Shown: positions 9,575 to 18,244 of the stretch, piece after piece | Position numbering within the stretch: the first letter of the stretch is position 1 | How the letters are laid out: each line of letters starts with the position of its first letter | Assembly: GCA_030597965.1 (NCBI GenBank) | Contig: JAUVQU010000002.1 | Location: 1-35,857 of the forward strand | Source: Cellvibrionaceae bacterium | GTDB lineage: Bacteria; Pseudomonadota; Gammaproteobacteria; Pseudomonadales; Cellvibrionaceae | Direction of reading: 5' to 3' | Length of the DNA: 35,857 bases | The notes under the pieces: generated by a model | The model's input: the letters and a program-made list of their open reading frames with translations, nothing else | What the model was told of the DNA's origin: nothing | The model's database searches: none | Made by a program: the position numbers and the translations under genes

Positions 9575-9651
9575 CTCGCCCTTTGTAATGTCATCTGTGT
9601 ATTTTCACAGGGACGCTTTTCTTTGATTATTTGCTGGAGGCGCAGACAGCC

Positions 9652-10668
9652 GTGTCTGAGACCAATTCACCTGATCCAAAAACGTTCCAGGGACTCATTT
9701 TAGCTCTGCAACAATACTGGGCACGCCAAGGCTGCGTGATATTGCAACCACTCGATATGGAAGTAGGCGCAGGGACTTTTCACCCAGCCACTTTCCTGCG
9801 TGCGATCGGCCCAGAAACCTGGAACAGTGCTTATGTACAGCCCTGCCGCCGCCCAACCGATGGCCGCTACGGTGAGAACCCTAATCGCTTGCAGCACTAC
9901 TACCAGTTCCAGGTAGTCATGAAGCCATCGCCAATTAATATTCAGGAATTGTATCTTGAATCATTGCGCGAGCTTGGTATCGATACCAACGTTCATGACA
10001 TTCGTTTCGTAGAAGACAACTGGGAATCGCCAACTCTGGGCGCCTGGGGTCTGGGTTGGGAAGTTTGGCTCAACGGCATGGAGGTAACCCAGTTCACCTA
10101 CTTCCAGCAGGTCGGCGGCCTTGAGTGTTTCCCTGTTACCGGCGAAATCACCTACGGCGTCGAACGTATCGCTATGTACATACAGGGCGTCGACTCCATT
10201 TACGATTTGGTTTGGACCGTTGGCCCCGACGGCAGCAAAGTGACTTACGGAGACGTTTTCCATCAAAACGAAGTGGAAATGTCCCACTACAACTTTGAAG
10301 AAGCAGATGTCGATTTCTTATTCCAGACCTTTGATACCTGCGAGCGAGAATCTGCCCGTTTAATAGAAAAAAGCCTGCCGCTGCCCGCCTACGAAATGGT
10401 AATGAAAGCCTCCCACGCGTTTAACCTGTTAGACGCGCGCCATGCGATTTCTGTAACCGAACGTCAGCGCTTCATTTTGCGCGTCCGCACGTTAGCCCGT
10501 GCTGTAGCCCAGTCGTATTTTGATGCACGTAGAAAGCTGGACTTCCCGCTGGCTGAAAACAGCGTAAAACAACAAGTACTGCAACAGCTGGCTGAACTTG
10601 AAAAAGCTGAGGCCAAAAAAGCAGCAAAGGCCGCCGCCAAAGCGGCTAAAAAGGGAGGAGCTCGATAA
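9652..10668 (+). CDS. glyQ: Glycyl-tRNA synthetase alpha subunit
   Basis: Catalytic subunit of the alpha2beta2 class II glycyl-tRNA synthetase, charging tRNA(Gly) in the cytoplasm. Family hallmarks are seen: TFQGLILALQQYWARQGC, DMEVGAGTFHPATFLRAIGPE, RRPTDGRYGENPNRLQHYYQFQ and the EDNWESPTLGAWGLGWEVWLNGMEVTQFTYFQQ region in the middle. I chose the GTG at 9652 (MSETNSP, 338 residues), because the product then aligns with the Pseudomonas start and a GGAGG lies 11 bases upstream. A TTG at 9631 would add seven residues but lacks a binding site. The C-terminus has an unusual Lys/Ala-rich tail (about 25 residues) beyond the usual 300-315. It overlaps glyS by one base (TAATG). Confidence 0.97.
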   Translation: MSETNSPDPKTFQGLILALQQYWARQGCVILQPLDMEVGAGTFHPATFLRAIGPETWNSAYVQPCRRPTDGRYGENPNRLQHYYQFQVVMKPSPINIQELYLESLRELGIDTNVHDIRFVEDNWESPTLGAWGLGWEVWLNGMEVTQFTYFQQVGGLECFPVTGEITYGVERIAMYIQGVDSIYDLVWTVGPDGSKVTYGDVFHQNEVEMSHYNFEEADVDFLFQTFDTCERESARLIEKSLPLPAYEMVMKASHAFNLLDARHAISVTERQRFILRVRTLARAVAQSYFDARRKLDFPLAENSVKQQVLQQLAELEKAEAKKAAKAAAKAAKKGGAR

Positions 10669-12749
10669 TGTCTGCTGATTTTCTTGTAGAACTGGGCACC
10701 GAAGAACTACCACCCACTCAACTTAAAACCTTAATGGAAGCATTTCATCAAGGCATTGAGCGTGGATTAAAGGAGCTCGAGTTATCCTACGACTCACTAG
10801 ACGCCTACGCCTCACCACGCCGTTTGGCCGTTGTCGCTAAGCAGCTCGCCAGTCAAACCCCGACCAAAGAAGTCACCGTTTGGGGGCCGCCGGCAAAGGT
10901 CGCATTTGATGCCGATGGCAATCCAACCAAAGCTGCAGAAGCCTTTGCCAAGAAAAACAACGTAGCCCTTGGGGATTTGCAAACCGCCAACGATGGCAAG
11001 GTCGACAAGCTCATGGCTTCCGTTAAAAGCGGTGGCGATTCCACTGTAGAAAAACTGGCCGCCATTGTTGAAGCTTCGATCAACTCCCTGCCTATTGCCA
11101 AGCGCATGCGCTGGGGCGCAAGCCGAACCGAATTCATTCGTCCTGCCCACTGGCTGGTGATGTTATTCGGCAATGATGTGATTGATGCCAACATCCTAAG
11201 TGTTACGTCTGGCCGCACGACTCGCGGACACCGCTTCCACTGTAACCAGGAACTCAGTATTGATAACGCCGACGACTATTTAGCGAAGCTGCCAACCACC
11301 GGTTACGTGCAAGTAGATTACGCCGCTCGACAGACAAGTATTCGAACGCAGGTTGAAGCCGAAGCGGCTAACGTAGGTGGTGTTGCGGTTATCGACCAAG
11401 CTCTTCTTGATGAAGTCACCGGTTTGGTTGAATGGCCAGTAGCCCTGACCGGACGCTTCGAAGACCGTTTCCTGGCGGTACCCGCAGAAGCCCTGATCTA
11501 CTCAATGAAAGAGCACCAGAAGTATTTTCCTGTGGTCGATGCAGATGGCAAATTAATGCCGCACTTTATTACTCTCGCCAATATTGAGAGTAAAGATCCA
11601 GCCCAGGTGATTGACGGCAATGAGCGCGTGATTCGCCCACGCCTTTCCGACGCCGCCTTCTTCTTTGAAACCGACAAAAAGAGCAACTTGGGTGAATTCC
11701 GTGAGCGCTTAAAACCCATAGTCTTCCAGGCGCAGTTAGGTTCTATCTTTGATAAAACTGAGCGTATTAAAACGCTGGCTGGCCACATTGCCGCACAAAT
11801 TGGTGCCGACCAGACCAAAGCCGAACGCGCTGCGGAACTGTGCAAGTCTGACCTCGTCACTAATATGGTGGGTGAATTTGATAAGATGCAAGGTATCGCC
11901 GGCTATTACTACGCTCTTAACGACGGCGAAGATGAAGAAGTGGCCATTGCACTTAACGAGCAATACCTGCCTAAATTCTCCGGTGATAAATTACCCACCA
12001 CCACCACCGGTACCATTGTCGCGCTGGCTGATCGCTTGGATACCTTAACCGGGATTTTCGGTATCGGCCAAAAACCTACCGGCTCCAAAGATCCGTTCGG
12101 TCTGCGCCGCTCCAGCCTTGCCGCACTGCGCCTGTTAGTGGGAAAAAAGTTAAGCCTTGATCTGCGTGATCTGCTGTCTGTTGCTGCCAATGGCCACGCT
12201 GCAAACATTAGCGATGTTGATGGCACAATAGCTACCACCTTCACCTATATGATTGACCGCTTCCGCTCCTGGTATGAAGAAGAAAATATTTCTGCTGAAG
12301 TTTTCCTCGCGGTGAATGCCAAGAATTTAAGTGAGCCACTGGATATCAACAATCGTGTTCACGCGGTTAACGCTTTCAACCAGTTACCCGAGGCGCAAGC
12401 CTTGGCCGCTGCGAACAAGCGAGTGTCCAATATTCTGGCCAAACTGAATGGTGAAAGTTCTACCGAGCTAAACCCTGACTTATTTGAGCTGGATGCAGAA
12501 AAAGCGCTGGCCAGTGCCGTTGCCCAAAAAGCCGAACTGGTTGCGCCGCTCTTCTCAAACCGTCAGTACACGGAAGCCCTGGCAGAATTGGCGGACCTTA
12601 GGGCCTCCGTCGATACCTTCTTTGATGATGTCATGGTCATGACCGACGACTTAGCGCTGCGTAACAATCGTATTGCCTTGCTGAATCAGCTGCGCAATCT
12701 GTTCCTTGAGGTAGCCGACATTTCATTGCTTGTCCCTACGAAGAGCTAA
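10668..12749 (+). CDS. glyS: Glycyl-tRNA synthetase beta subunit
   Basis: Partner of GlyQ that binds tRNA(Gly) and its anticodon. The 693-residue protein (E. coli 689) opens with LVELGTEELPPTQLKTL. It has the conserved SGRTTRGHRF segment near 180-190, a RMRWGASRTEFIRPAHWLVML block and a SMKEHQKYFPV motif. It ends in a DALR-type anticodon-binding domain, recognisable by RVSNILAKLN near 590-600. The ATG shares one base with the glyQ stop and is preceded by a strong GGGAGGAG site, so the two subunits are translationally coupled. Confidence 0.98.
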   Translation: MSADFLVELGTEELPPTQLKTLMEAFHQGIERGLKELELSYDSLDAYASPRRLAVVAKQLASQTPTKEVTVWGPPAKVAFDADGNPTKAAEAFAKKNNVALGDLQTANDGKVDKLMASVKSGGDSTVEKLAAIVEASINSLPIAKRMRWGASRTEFIRPAHWLVMLFGNDVIDANILSVTSGRTTRGHRFHCNQELSIDNADDYLAKLPTTGYVQVDYAARQTSIRTQVEAEAANVGGVAVIDQALLDEVTGLVEWPVALTGRFEDRFLAVPAEALIYSMKEHQKYFPVVDADGKLMPHFITLANIESKDPAQVIDGNERVIRPRLSDAAFFFETDKKSNLGEFRERLKPIVFQAQLGSIFDKTERIKTLAGHIAAQIGADQTKAERAAELCKSDLVTNMVGEFDKMQGIAGYYYALNDGEDEEVAIALNEQYLPKFSGDKLPTTTTGTIVALADRLDTLTGIFGIGQKPTGSKDPFGLRRSSLAALRLLVGKKLSLDLRDLLSVAANGHAANISDVDGTIATTFTYMIDRFRSWYEEENISAEVFLAVNAKNLSEPLDINNRVHAVNAFNQLPEAQALAAANKRVSNILAKLNGESSTELNPDLFELDAEKALASAVAQKAELVAPLFSNRQYTEALAELADLRASVDTFFDDVMVMTDDLALRNNRIALLNQLRNLFLEVADISLLVPTKS

Positions 12750-12761
12750 AGGCGAAACCCT

Positions 12762-13343
12762 ATGAAGCTGGTAATTCTAGATCGTGATGGTGTCATTAAT
12801 CAGGACTCGGATGAGTATGTTAAATCTGCCGATGAGTTCCTGTTGATCAACGGTAGCGCCGAAGCGATTGCTCACTTACATAAAAACGGCTTTACCGTAA
12901 TAGTGGCAACCAATCAGTCGGGTTTAGCTCGAGGCTACTTTGAGCTGGATGACCTCGAAGCCATGCACAGTAAATTAACCGTCGCGGTTGAAGCCGCTGG
13001 TGGTGAGCTTGCCGGTATTTTTTATTGTCCTCACGGCCCCGACGATGGCTGTTATTGTCGCAAACCAGAATCCGGGTTGATTGAGGCTATTGAGGCTGAA
13101 TTTGAAGTTTCTGCCGCCGGCGCGCCATTGGTCGGTGACAGCATCCGTGATTTACAGGCGGGCCTAGCCAAAGGCTGTGAACCTATCTTAGTGAAAACCG
13201 GTAAAGGCCAGCGCTCTTTAGAAAAACTACAAAGTGACGGTGGCACTGCAGAAACAGGCATATCTTTAGAAACTCTGCCATGCTTTGATAACTTAAGTAC
13301 CGCGGCCGATTACATTATCGAGCACTACAGCGAAAACGAATAA
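12762..13343 (+). CDS. gmhB: D-glycero-beta-D-manno-heptose-1,7-bisphosphate 7-phosphatase
   Basis: HAD-superfamily phosphatase of ADP-heptose synthesis for the lipopolysaccharide inner core. In 193 residues it shows the nucleophile motif LDRDGVIN with Asp7 and Asp9, motif II ATNQSG (49-54), and the zinc-binding loop CPHGPDDGCYCRKP with Cys89, His91, Cys97 and Cys99. Motif IV is GDSIRDLQAG (about 126-135). The zinc loop is the compact form. Histidinol-phosphatase relatives share this fold, but the location between glyS and an acyltransferase matches gmhB of Pseudomonas (PA0006). Twelve bases separate it from glyS. Confidence 0.95.
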   Translation: MKLVILDRDGVINQDSDEYVKSADEFLLINGSAEAIAHLHKNGFTVIVATNQSGLARGYFELDDLEAMHSKLTVAVEAAGGELAGIFYCPHGPDDGCYCRKPESGLIEAIEAEFEVSAAGAPLVGDSIRDLQAGLAKGCEPILVKTGKGQRSLEKLQSDGGTAETGISLETLPCFDNLSTAADYIIEHYSENE

Positions 13344-13373
13344 TCACTCACTGCTTATAAGACAAACAAAATC

Positions 13374-14099
13374 ATGATGAACGCCATACAAACTCTGCGC
13401 GCTTTTTTGTTTTACCTCATCACACTGCCACTGGCGCTCATTTTTGGCGCCTTGGGCGTATTGCTTTTCTTTATTCCCTATCGTCAGCGCTACTCCATCG
13501 TTATGTTTTTCAATCAGTTCGCTATTTGGAATCTGCGCCTGTTCTGCGGCATTAAGTACAAGGTGACCGGCGATCAAAATCGCCCGGATGTTCCTTTTGT
13601 GGTAATGGCTAAACATCAGTCCACTTGGGAGACTTTTTTCCTACAGTTGCACTTCGCGCCGCTTTCAACGGTATTAAAAAAAGAGCTGCTACGTATCCCT
13701 GGGTTTGGATGGGGCTTGGCATTGCTCAAACCCATCGCTATTGACCGCAGTAACCCCCGTGCGGCGCTCAAAAAAGTAAAAGGTGATGGCATTAAGCGTC
13801 TCGGTGAGGGCAATAATGTACTAATTTTTCCAGAAGGTACTCGTACCAAAGCCGGTGAAGTGGGAACCTACGCTCGCAGCGGAGCCGATATTGCCATCAA
13901 CGCCAATGCACCAGTCATTGCCGTAGCGCACAACGCCGGGGTTTACTGGCCCAGTACAGGACTTGCCAAGCATCCGGGCACCATTGAGATTTCCATCAGT
14001 GATCCAATCTACGCTGAAGGCAGAAACAGTCGAGAACTCACCGCCTATGTAAAGGATTGGATTGAAGGTGAGATTGAGAAGATGGCAAAAGAACCGTAA
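13374..14099 (+). CDS. plsC: 1-acyl-sn-glycerol-3-phosphate acyltransferase family protein
   Basis: Membrane acyltransferase making phosphatidic acid, or a lysophospholipid acyltransferase of that family. The 241-residue protein has an N-terminal hydrophobic segment (about 10-35). It has the catalytic motif KHQSTWETFF with His81; the HX4D aspartate position is Glu86 here. It also carries the glycerol-phosphate-binding FPEGTRTKAGEVGTYARSGA at 152-171. Pseudomonas has an equivalent gene (PA0005, lptA) next to gyrB with, as I recall, the same HQSTWE variant, so Glu is probably normal for this subgroup. Two ATG codons (13374, 13377) compete for the start. It is the last gene of the glyQ operon. 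Confidence 0.93.
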   Translation: MMNAIQTLRAFLFYLITLPLALIFGALGVLLFFIPYRQRYSIVMFFNQFAIWNLRLFCGIKYKVTGDQNRPDVPFVVMAKHQSTWETFFLQLHFAPLSTVLKKELLRIPGFGWGLALLKPIAIDRSNPRAALKKVKGDGIKRLGEGNNVLIFPEGTRTKAGEVGTYARSGADIAINANAPVIAVAHNAGVYWPSTGLAKHPGTIEISISDPIYAEGRNSRELTAYVKDWIEGEIEKMAKEP

Positions 14100-14490
14100 G
14101 TAATTACTCACTTACTTTTTGTGGCGTGGTTTATATGGTTTCCAGCCCTCCTTTTTGAGTAAAAAGACCAGCTCGCCCACTGCTGCCTCACAAATAATTG
14201 CCAATTTTGCTTCATTGGCTGTTATTACTGATGTTTGTGTATTGGCAGTTCATACAAGACATGAAACCCAAATATTTCAGCGTCGTCATTGCACCAAGTC
14301 TCGTGCCAAGCCTTTATTTATGTCTATCCAGACCTGTGTCGTCGCAGAGACCAGAGACCCTGTTCAACTGTTGGCTTTAGTGTTTTGCTCTAACTCACTA
14401 GCCACATAGCCACGTGAACGTTAGACCGCAGGCGCTATCACCACATCAGAAATTACACTCCTTTTAATCTAGCCCCTATCTAGCCCCCAA
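14100..14490. other. Intergenic stretch without a convincing gene; possible relic on the minus strand
   Basis: No intact gene is visible between plsC and the gyrB terminator. On the minus strand a 45-codon stop-free frame (14249 to the TAA at 14112) ends in a protein-like KKEGWKPYKPRHKK, 12 bases from the plsC stop. It has no ATG start. A second minus-strand frame just upstream (about 14326-14230) also reads like protein (WCNDDAEIFGFHVLYELP) and then stops. Together they look like a decayed gene with a frame change, but I cannot name the family. A tandem CTAGCCCC pair (about 14469-14487) lies at its right edge. Confidence 0.3.
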
Positions 14491-14495
14491 TAACG

Positions 14496-14524
14496 ACAAA
14501 AGCCACCTTATGGGTGGCTTTTGT
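14496..14524. terminator. Bidirectional intrinsic terminator between plsC and gyrB
   Basis: A perfect 12-bp stem (arms 14496-14507 and 14513-14524, core AAAGCCACC/GGTGGCTTT) with a 5-base loop is followed by a T-run on both strands: CTTTTGTTTT on plus, and the mirrored T-run on minus. It lies 27 bases beyond the gyrB stop and serves the convergent plsC and gyrB transcripts. Confidence 0.92.
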
Positions 14525-14550
14525 TTTAAATCATTCTCTAATAAAAGAGA

Positions 14551-16971
14551 TTAAACATCCAAATTAGCTACCGCTAACGCATTGGTTTCAATAAATTCAC
14601 GACGCGGTTCAACCTGATCACCCATCAAGGTGGTAAAGATCTGATCAGCAGAGACCGCATCTTCGATGGTCACTTTAAGCATACGACGCTGCTCTGGATC
14701 CATTGTAGTTTCCCACAACTGTTCTGGGTTCATTTCGCCCAGGCCTTTATAGCGCTGAATATTGTAGCCACGACGGGAATCTGTCATTAACCAATCCAGT
14801 GCATCTTTGAAGGTTTCTACTTCTCTTCGGCGTTCGCCACGAGCCATATAAGCACCCTCTTCCAATAGACCATTGAGTTGCTCACCTAAACTTACAATTG
14901 AACGGTACTCACCAGACTGGAAGAAGTCATGGGCAATAATACGATCTCTTGGAACACCATGTGCCGTGATACGAATCACAGGCAGCTGTAAATGACGCTC
15001 TGGATCTTCCTGAATAATTACTTCATAGTGGTGACTGCCACTGCCATTTTCTAAAGTTAGGTTATTTTGTAGTTTTTCACCCCAAGATTGCATCTTTTCA
15101 GTGCTTTTAAGGTCATCTTCTTGTAGTGCTGGCAAGTATATCAACTGCTCGATTACTTCACTTGGATACAAGCGTGACAAGCGCTCAATAGTCGCCATTA
15201 CACCACGATAATCTTTCACTAAAGACTCTAAACCCTCACCGGTAATACCTGGTGCGTTTGGATTTACGTGTAATGAAGAGCCTTCCAATGCTGCTTGCGT
15301 TAAGAATTGAGTCAGCGCATCGTCATCTTTCAGGTACTGTTCCTGTTTACCTTTACTAATTTTGTACAGCGGTGGCTGGGCAATAAAGATATGCCCGCGC
15401 TCAACCAGTTCACGCATTTGACGGAAGAAGAAGGTCAGCAGTAGGGTGCGAATGTGTGAGCCATCCACATCCGCATCCGTCATGATAATAATGCTGTGAT
15501 AACGTAACTTATCCGGGTCAAATTCAGTTTTACCGATGCCGCAGCCCAGGGCTGTAATTAATGTACCTACCTCCTGACTGGACAGCATTTTGTCGAAGCG
15601 GGCTTTCTCTACGTTCAGGATTTTTCCTTTAAGCGGTAGAATCGCCTGGGTCTTGCGCGCACGACCCTGCTTGGCAGAACCGCCCGCAGAATCACCCTCC
15701 ACCAGGTAAATTTCAGACAGGGCCGGATCTTTTTCCTGACAATCCGCCAACTTACCCGGCAGGCCCGCAATATCCAAAGCGCCTTTACGACGGGTCATTT
15801 CGCGGGCTTTACGCGCCGCTTCACGAGCACGTGCCGCATCAATCATCTTGCCCACAACCAGCCTGGCTTCCTGTGGGTTCTCCATCAGGTAATCATTGAA
15901 GGATTTACCCATCTCCTGCTCTACCGCTGTCTTCACTTCAGAAGACACCAATTTATCTTTGGTCTGAGATGAGAATTTTGGATCCGGTACTTTTACAGAA
16001 ATGATCGCCGTTAAACCTTCACGAGCGTCATCACCGGTGGTGCTTACTTTGTCTTTTTTGCCCAGGCCTTCACGCTCAATATAACCATTAAGGCCACGCG
16101 TCAGCGCTGCACGGAAACCCGCCAAGTGGGTGCCACCGTCGCGCTGTGGGATGTTATTGGTATAACAGAATATATTTTCCTGAAAAGAATCATTCCACTG
16201 TAAAGCCACTTCAACATTCACCCCGTCTTCTTCACGGAAATTACTGAAGTGCATGACCTTATTAATAGGCGTCTTATTTGTATTCAGGTAATCAACAAAG
16301 GCTTGTAAACCACCTTCGTACTCATACACATCTTCTTTCCCTGAACGCTCATCTTTAAGAACGATACGCACACCGGAGTTCAAGAAAGACAGCTCACGAA
16401 GACGCTTAGCCAACTGATCAAAATGGAATTTAATGTTGGTAAAGGTACCTGGGGATGGGTGGAAGTGCAGCTCTGTGCCTGTTGTTTCAGTATCACCCAC
16501 TACAGCCAATGGCGCGGCAGGCTCACCATGAATATAAGTTTGTTCGTGAATTTTACCCTCTCGACGGATGGTCAAGATCAGCTTCTCAGACAGTGCGTTT
16601 ACAACCGAAACACCTACACCGTGCAAACCACCGGAAACCTTGTAAGTATTGTCATCAAACTTACCACCCGCGTGAAGTACCGTCATGATCACTTCGGCAG
16701 CAGAAACACCCTCTTCGTGCATTTCTGTTGGTATACCACGGCCATTATCACTAACAGAGACTGATTCATCCGGATGAATAACCACTCTAATTTCTGTACA
16801 ATGGCCAGCCAAAGCCTCATCGATGGAGTTATCGACCACCTCAAACACCATATGGTGAAGGCCAGTACCATCATCCGTATCGCCAATATACATGCCCGGG
16901 CGCTTACGAACAGCATCCAGACCTTTCAGTACTTTAATACTGGACGAGTCGTAAGTGTTTTCTTCTGACAT
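14551..16971 (-). CDS. gyrB: DNA gyrase subunit B
   Basis: ATPase subunit of DNA gyrase, which introduces negative supercoils. The 806 residues match the 804-806 of gammaproteobacterial GyrB. The N-terminal GHKL ATPase region shows LDAVRKRPGMYIGD, FEVVDNSIDEALAGH, VSDNGRGIP and GGLHGVGVSVVNALS. The Toprim domain shows EGDSAGGSAKQGR (near 425), PLKGKILNVEKAR and MTDADVDGSHIRTLLLTFF. The C-terminal QRYKGLGEMNPEQLWETTMDP is present, and the gammaproteobacterial insertion is present before it. The ATG has GGAG seven bases upstream. It is the last gene of the dnaA-dnaN-recF-gyrB group, with a 115-base gap from recF that could hold a promoter. Confidence 0.99.
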   Translation of the reverse strand: MSEENTYDSSSIKVLKGLDAVRKRPGMYIGDTDDGTGLHHMVFEVVDNSIDEALAGHCTEIRVVIHPDESVSVSDNGRGIPTEMHEEGVSAAEVIMTVLHAGGKFDDNTYKVSGGLHGVGVSVVNALSEKLILTIRREGKIHEQTYIHGEPAAPLAVVGDTETTGTELHFHPSPGTFTNIKFHFDQLAKRLRELSFLNSGVRIVLKDERSGKEDVYEYEGGLQAFVDYLNTNKTPINKVMHFSNFREEDGVNVEVALQWNDSFQENIFCYTNNIPQRDGGTHLAGFRAALTRGLNGYIEREGLGKKDKVSTTGDDAREGLTAIISVKVPDPKFSSQTKDKLVSSEVKTAVEQEMGKSFNDYLMENPQEARLVVGKMIDAARAREAARKAREMTRRKGALDIAGLPGKLADCQEKDPALSEIYLVEGDSAGGSAKQGRARKTQAILPLKGKILNVEKARFDKMLSSQEVGTLITALGCGIGKTEFDPDKLRYHSIIIMTDADVDGSHIRTLLLTFFFRQMRELVERGHIFIAQPPLYKISKGKQEQYLKDDDALTQFLTQAALEGSSLHVNPNAPGITGEGLESLVKDYRGVMATIERLSRLYPSEVIEQLIYLPALQEDDLKSTEKMQSWGEKLQNNLTLENGSGSHHYEVIIQEDPERHLQLPVIRITAHGVPRDRIIAHDFFQSGEYRSIVSLGEQLNGLLEEGAYMARGERRREVETFKDALDWLMTDSRRGYNIQRYKGLGEMNPEQLWETTMDPEQRRMLKVTIEDAVSADQIFTTLMGDQVEPRREFIETNALAVANLDV

Positions 16972-17086
16972 ATTTCCACTCCAATCTGTGGCTTTCTTTC
17001 TATGGCGGCCTTCTATAAGTAAGGGCCAATTGAATTATTGTTCTATGAGCTTATATTTTTATTTATACGCGTTTCGTCACTTGTTT

Positions 17087-18214
17087 CTATACGGCAATGC
17101 TGGGCAATTCAACCTCTTTCACCGCACCATGTTCCACGTGAAACATCTTTGTACAATCTTGCGTCTTTAGCTTATCTGGCCATGCAGCAAGTAAAATTTC
17201 CTGATCTACACCAGTAACAAACACCTGGGCCTGCATATCACAGAGCCAACCGGCCAATGTCGCCCTGAAATGAGCATCGAGCTCGGCTGGTAAATCATCA
17301 ATCAAGTACACACACTGGCGGTCGGTTTGCTGGCTAAACACCAGGCCCTGTGCGATCAAGAGCGCACAAGCTACAATCTTTTGCTGTCCTCTCGACAAAG
17401 TGTCGGCAGCCAAGTGGCGCCCAACCATCACGCGAATATCAGCTCGCTGCGGGCCCTGCCGTGTATACCCAAGGTCAATATCGCGCTGCTGGTGCTCTGC
17501 CAATAAAGCCTCTAATGTTTGTTCCCTGTCCCACCCTCGGTGGTAATTGAGAGCAACATCCGACAATCCTTCCAAACCACCAACCAAGCCTCTGTAGGCT
17601 TCGCTTAACCGCTCAAACACCCTTGCCCTCATCTCATCTATGGAGTGGGCCAATCGTGCCAGCTCGGCATCCCAGGGAGCCAGCTGTAAAGGATCTATTT
17701 TATCACGTCGGAGCAAACTATTGCGGTGTTTTAAGCACTTTTGTATGCCTTTCCACACACTTAAAAAGGAAGGTTCCACGTGAAACACTAGCCAGTCTAA
17801 ATACTGTCGCCTCACCGATGGTGACCCGCCCAACAAATCAAAAGCGCTGCTGTCAATTGCCAGTACGGGAAGGTTTTCAGCCAACTCAATCGCGGACAAA
17901 ACATTGCGACCATCAATACGAATAATCCCATCACCACTGCGTTCACGCTGAACACCCACGGAAACTTGTCCAGCAACATCCGAAACAGACTCCACCTTAC
18001 CGAACACAGTAAAAGATGGCTGGTCATACTGGATCATGGTTTTATGTTTTCGTGAGCGGAAAGATCGACCCAAAGAGAGGATGTTTATGGCCTCAAGCAA
18101 ACTGGTTTTACCGCTGCCATTAGCGCCATAGATAATATTGAGCCGTGTGGCTGGCTCAATATCTATAGATTGAAGATTGCGGAGGTTTTGCACTGACAGA
18201 CATCTTAAAGACAT
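17087..18214 (-). CDS. recF: DNA replication and repair protein RecF
   Basis: SMC-like ATPase of the RecFOR pathway, which helps load RecA at gapped DNA. The 375-residue protein has Walker A GANGSGKTS at 30-38. The ABC signature is LSRGQQKIVACALL. Walker B is CVYLIDDLPAELD in the last third. Two peptides of the form FHVE (144-147 and 358-361) are encoded by the two parS-type sites listed separately. The second lies in a C-terminal extension that is probably outside the conserved fold. It follows dnaN after a 30-base gap with no evident ribosome binding site. Confidence 0.97.
   Translation of the reverse strand: MSLRCLSVQNLRNLQSIDIEPATRLNIIYGANGSGKTSLLEAINILSLGRSFRSRKHKTMIQYDQPSFTVFGKVESVSDVAGQVSVGVQRERSGDGIIRIDGRNVLSAIELAENLPVLAIDSSAFDLLGGSPSVRRQYLDWLVFHVEPSFLSVWKGIQKCLKHRNSLLRRDKIDPLQLAPWDAELARLAHSIDEMRARVFERLSEAYRGLVGGLEGLSDVALNYHRGWDREQTLEALLAEHQQRDIDLGYTRQGPQRADIRVMVGRHLAADTLSRGQQKIVACALLIAQGLVFSQQTDRQCVYLIDDLPAELDAHFRATLAGWLCDMQAQVFVTGVDQEILLAAWPDKLKTQDCTKMFHVEHGAVKEVELPSIAV
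17130..17145. promoter_or_regulatory. parS centromere site 1 (ParB binding)
   Basis: TGTTCCACGTGAAACA matches the conserved bacterial parS 16-mer (consensus TGTTNCACGTGNAACA, allowing both central variants). It lies in the 3' end of recF and encodes MFHVEH on that strand. A ParA/ParB pair is encoded 12 kb away, so functional ParB binding is expected. Confidence 0.92.
17772..17787. promoter_or_regulatory. parS centromere site 2 (ParB binding)
   Basis: GGTTCCACGTGAAACA differs from site 1 only in the outermost base. It also lies in recF, in the same reading frame, encoding VFHVEP. Spacing between the two sites is 642 bases. Pseudomonas likewise has several parS sites clustered close to oriC. 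Confidence 0.88.
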
Positions 18215-18244
18215 CGAAGAAAAATAACGCCAACCAATACGCCC

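Noticed and set aside
9358..9651. A T-box or glycine riboswitch ahead of glyQS
   Set aside because: No specifier-loop, T-box sequence or tandem glycine aptamer pattern is visible; the predicted leader is only about 70 bases, too short for either.
14119..14409. A 96-codon plus-strand frame downstream of plsC
   Set aside because: No ribosome binding site, no recognisable motifs, and the minus strand of the same DNA reads more like protein.
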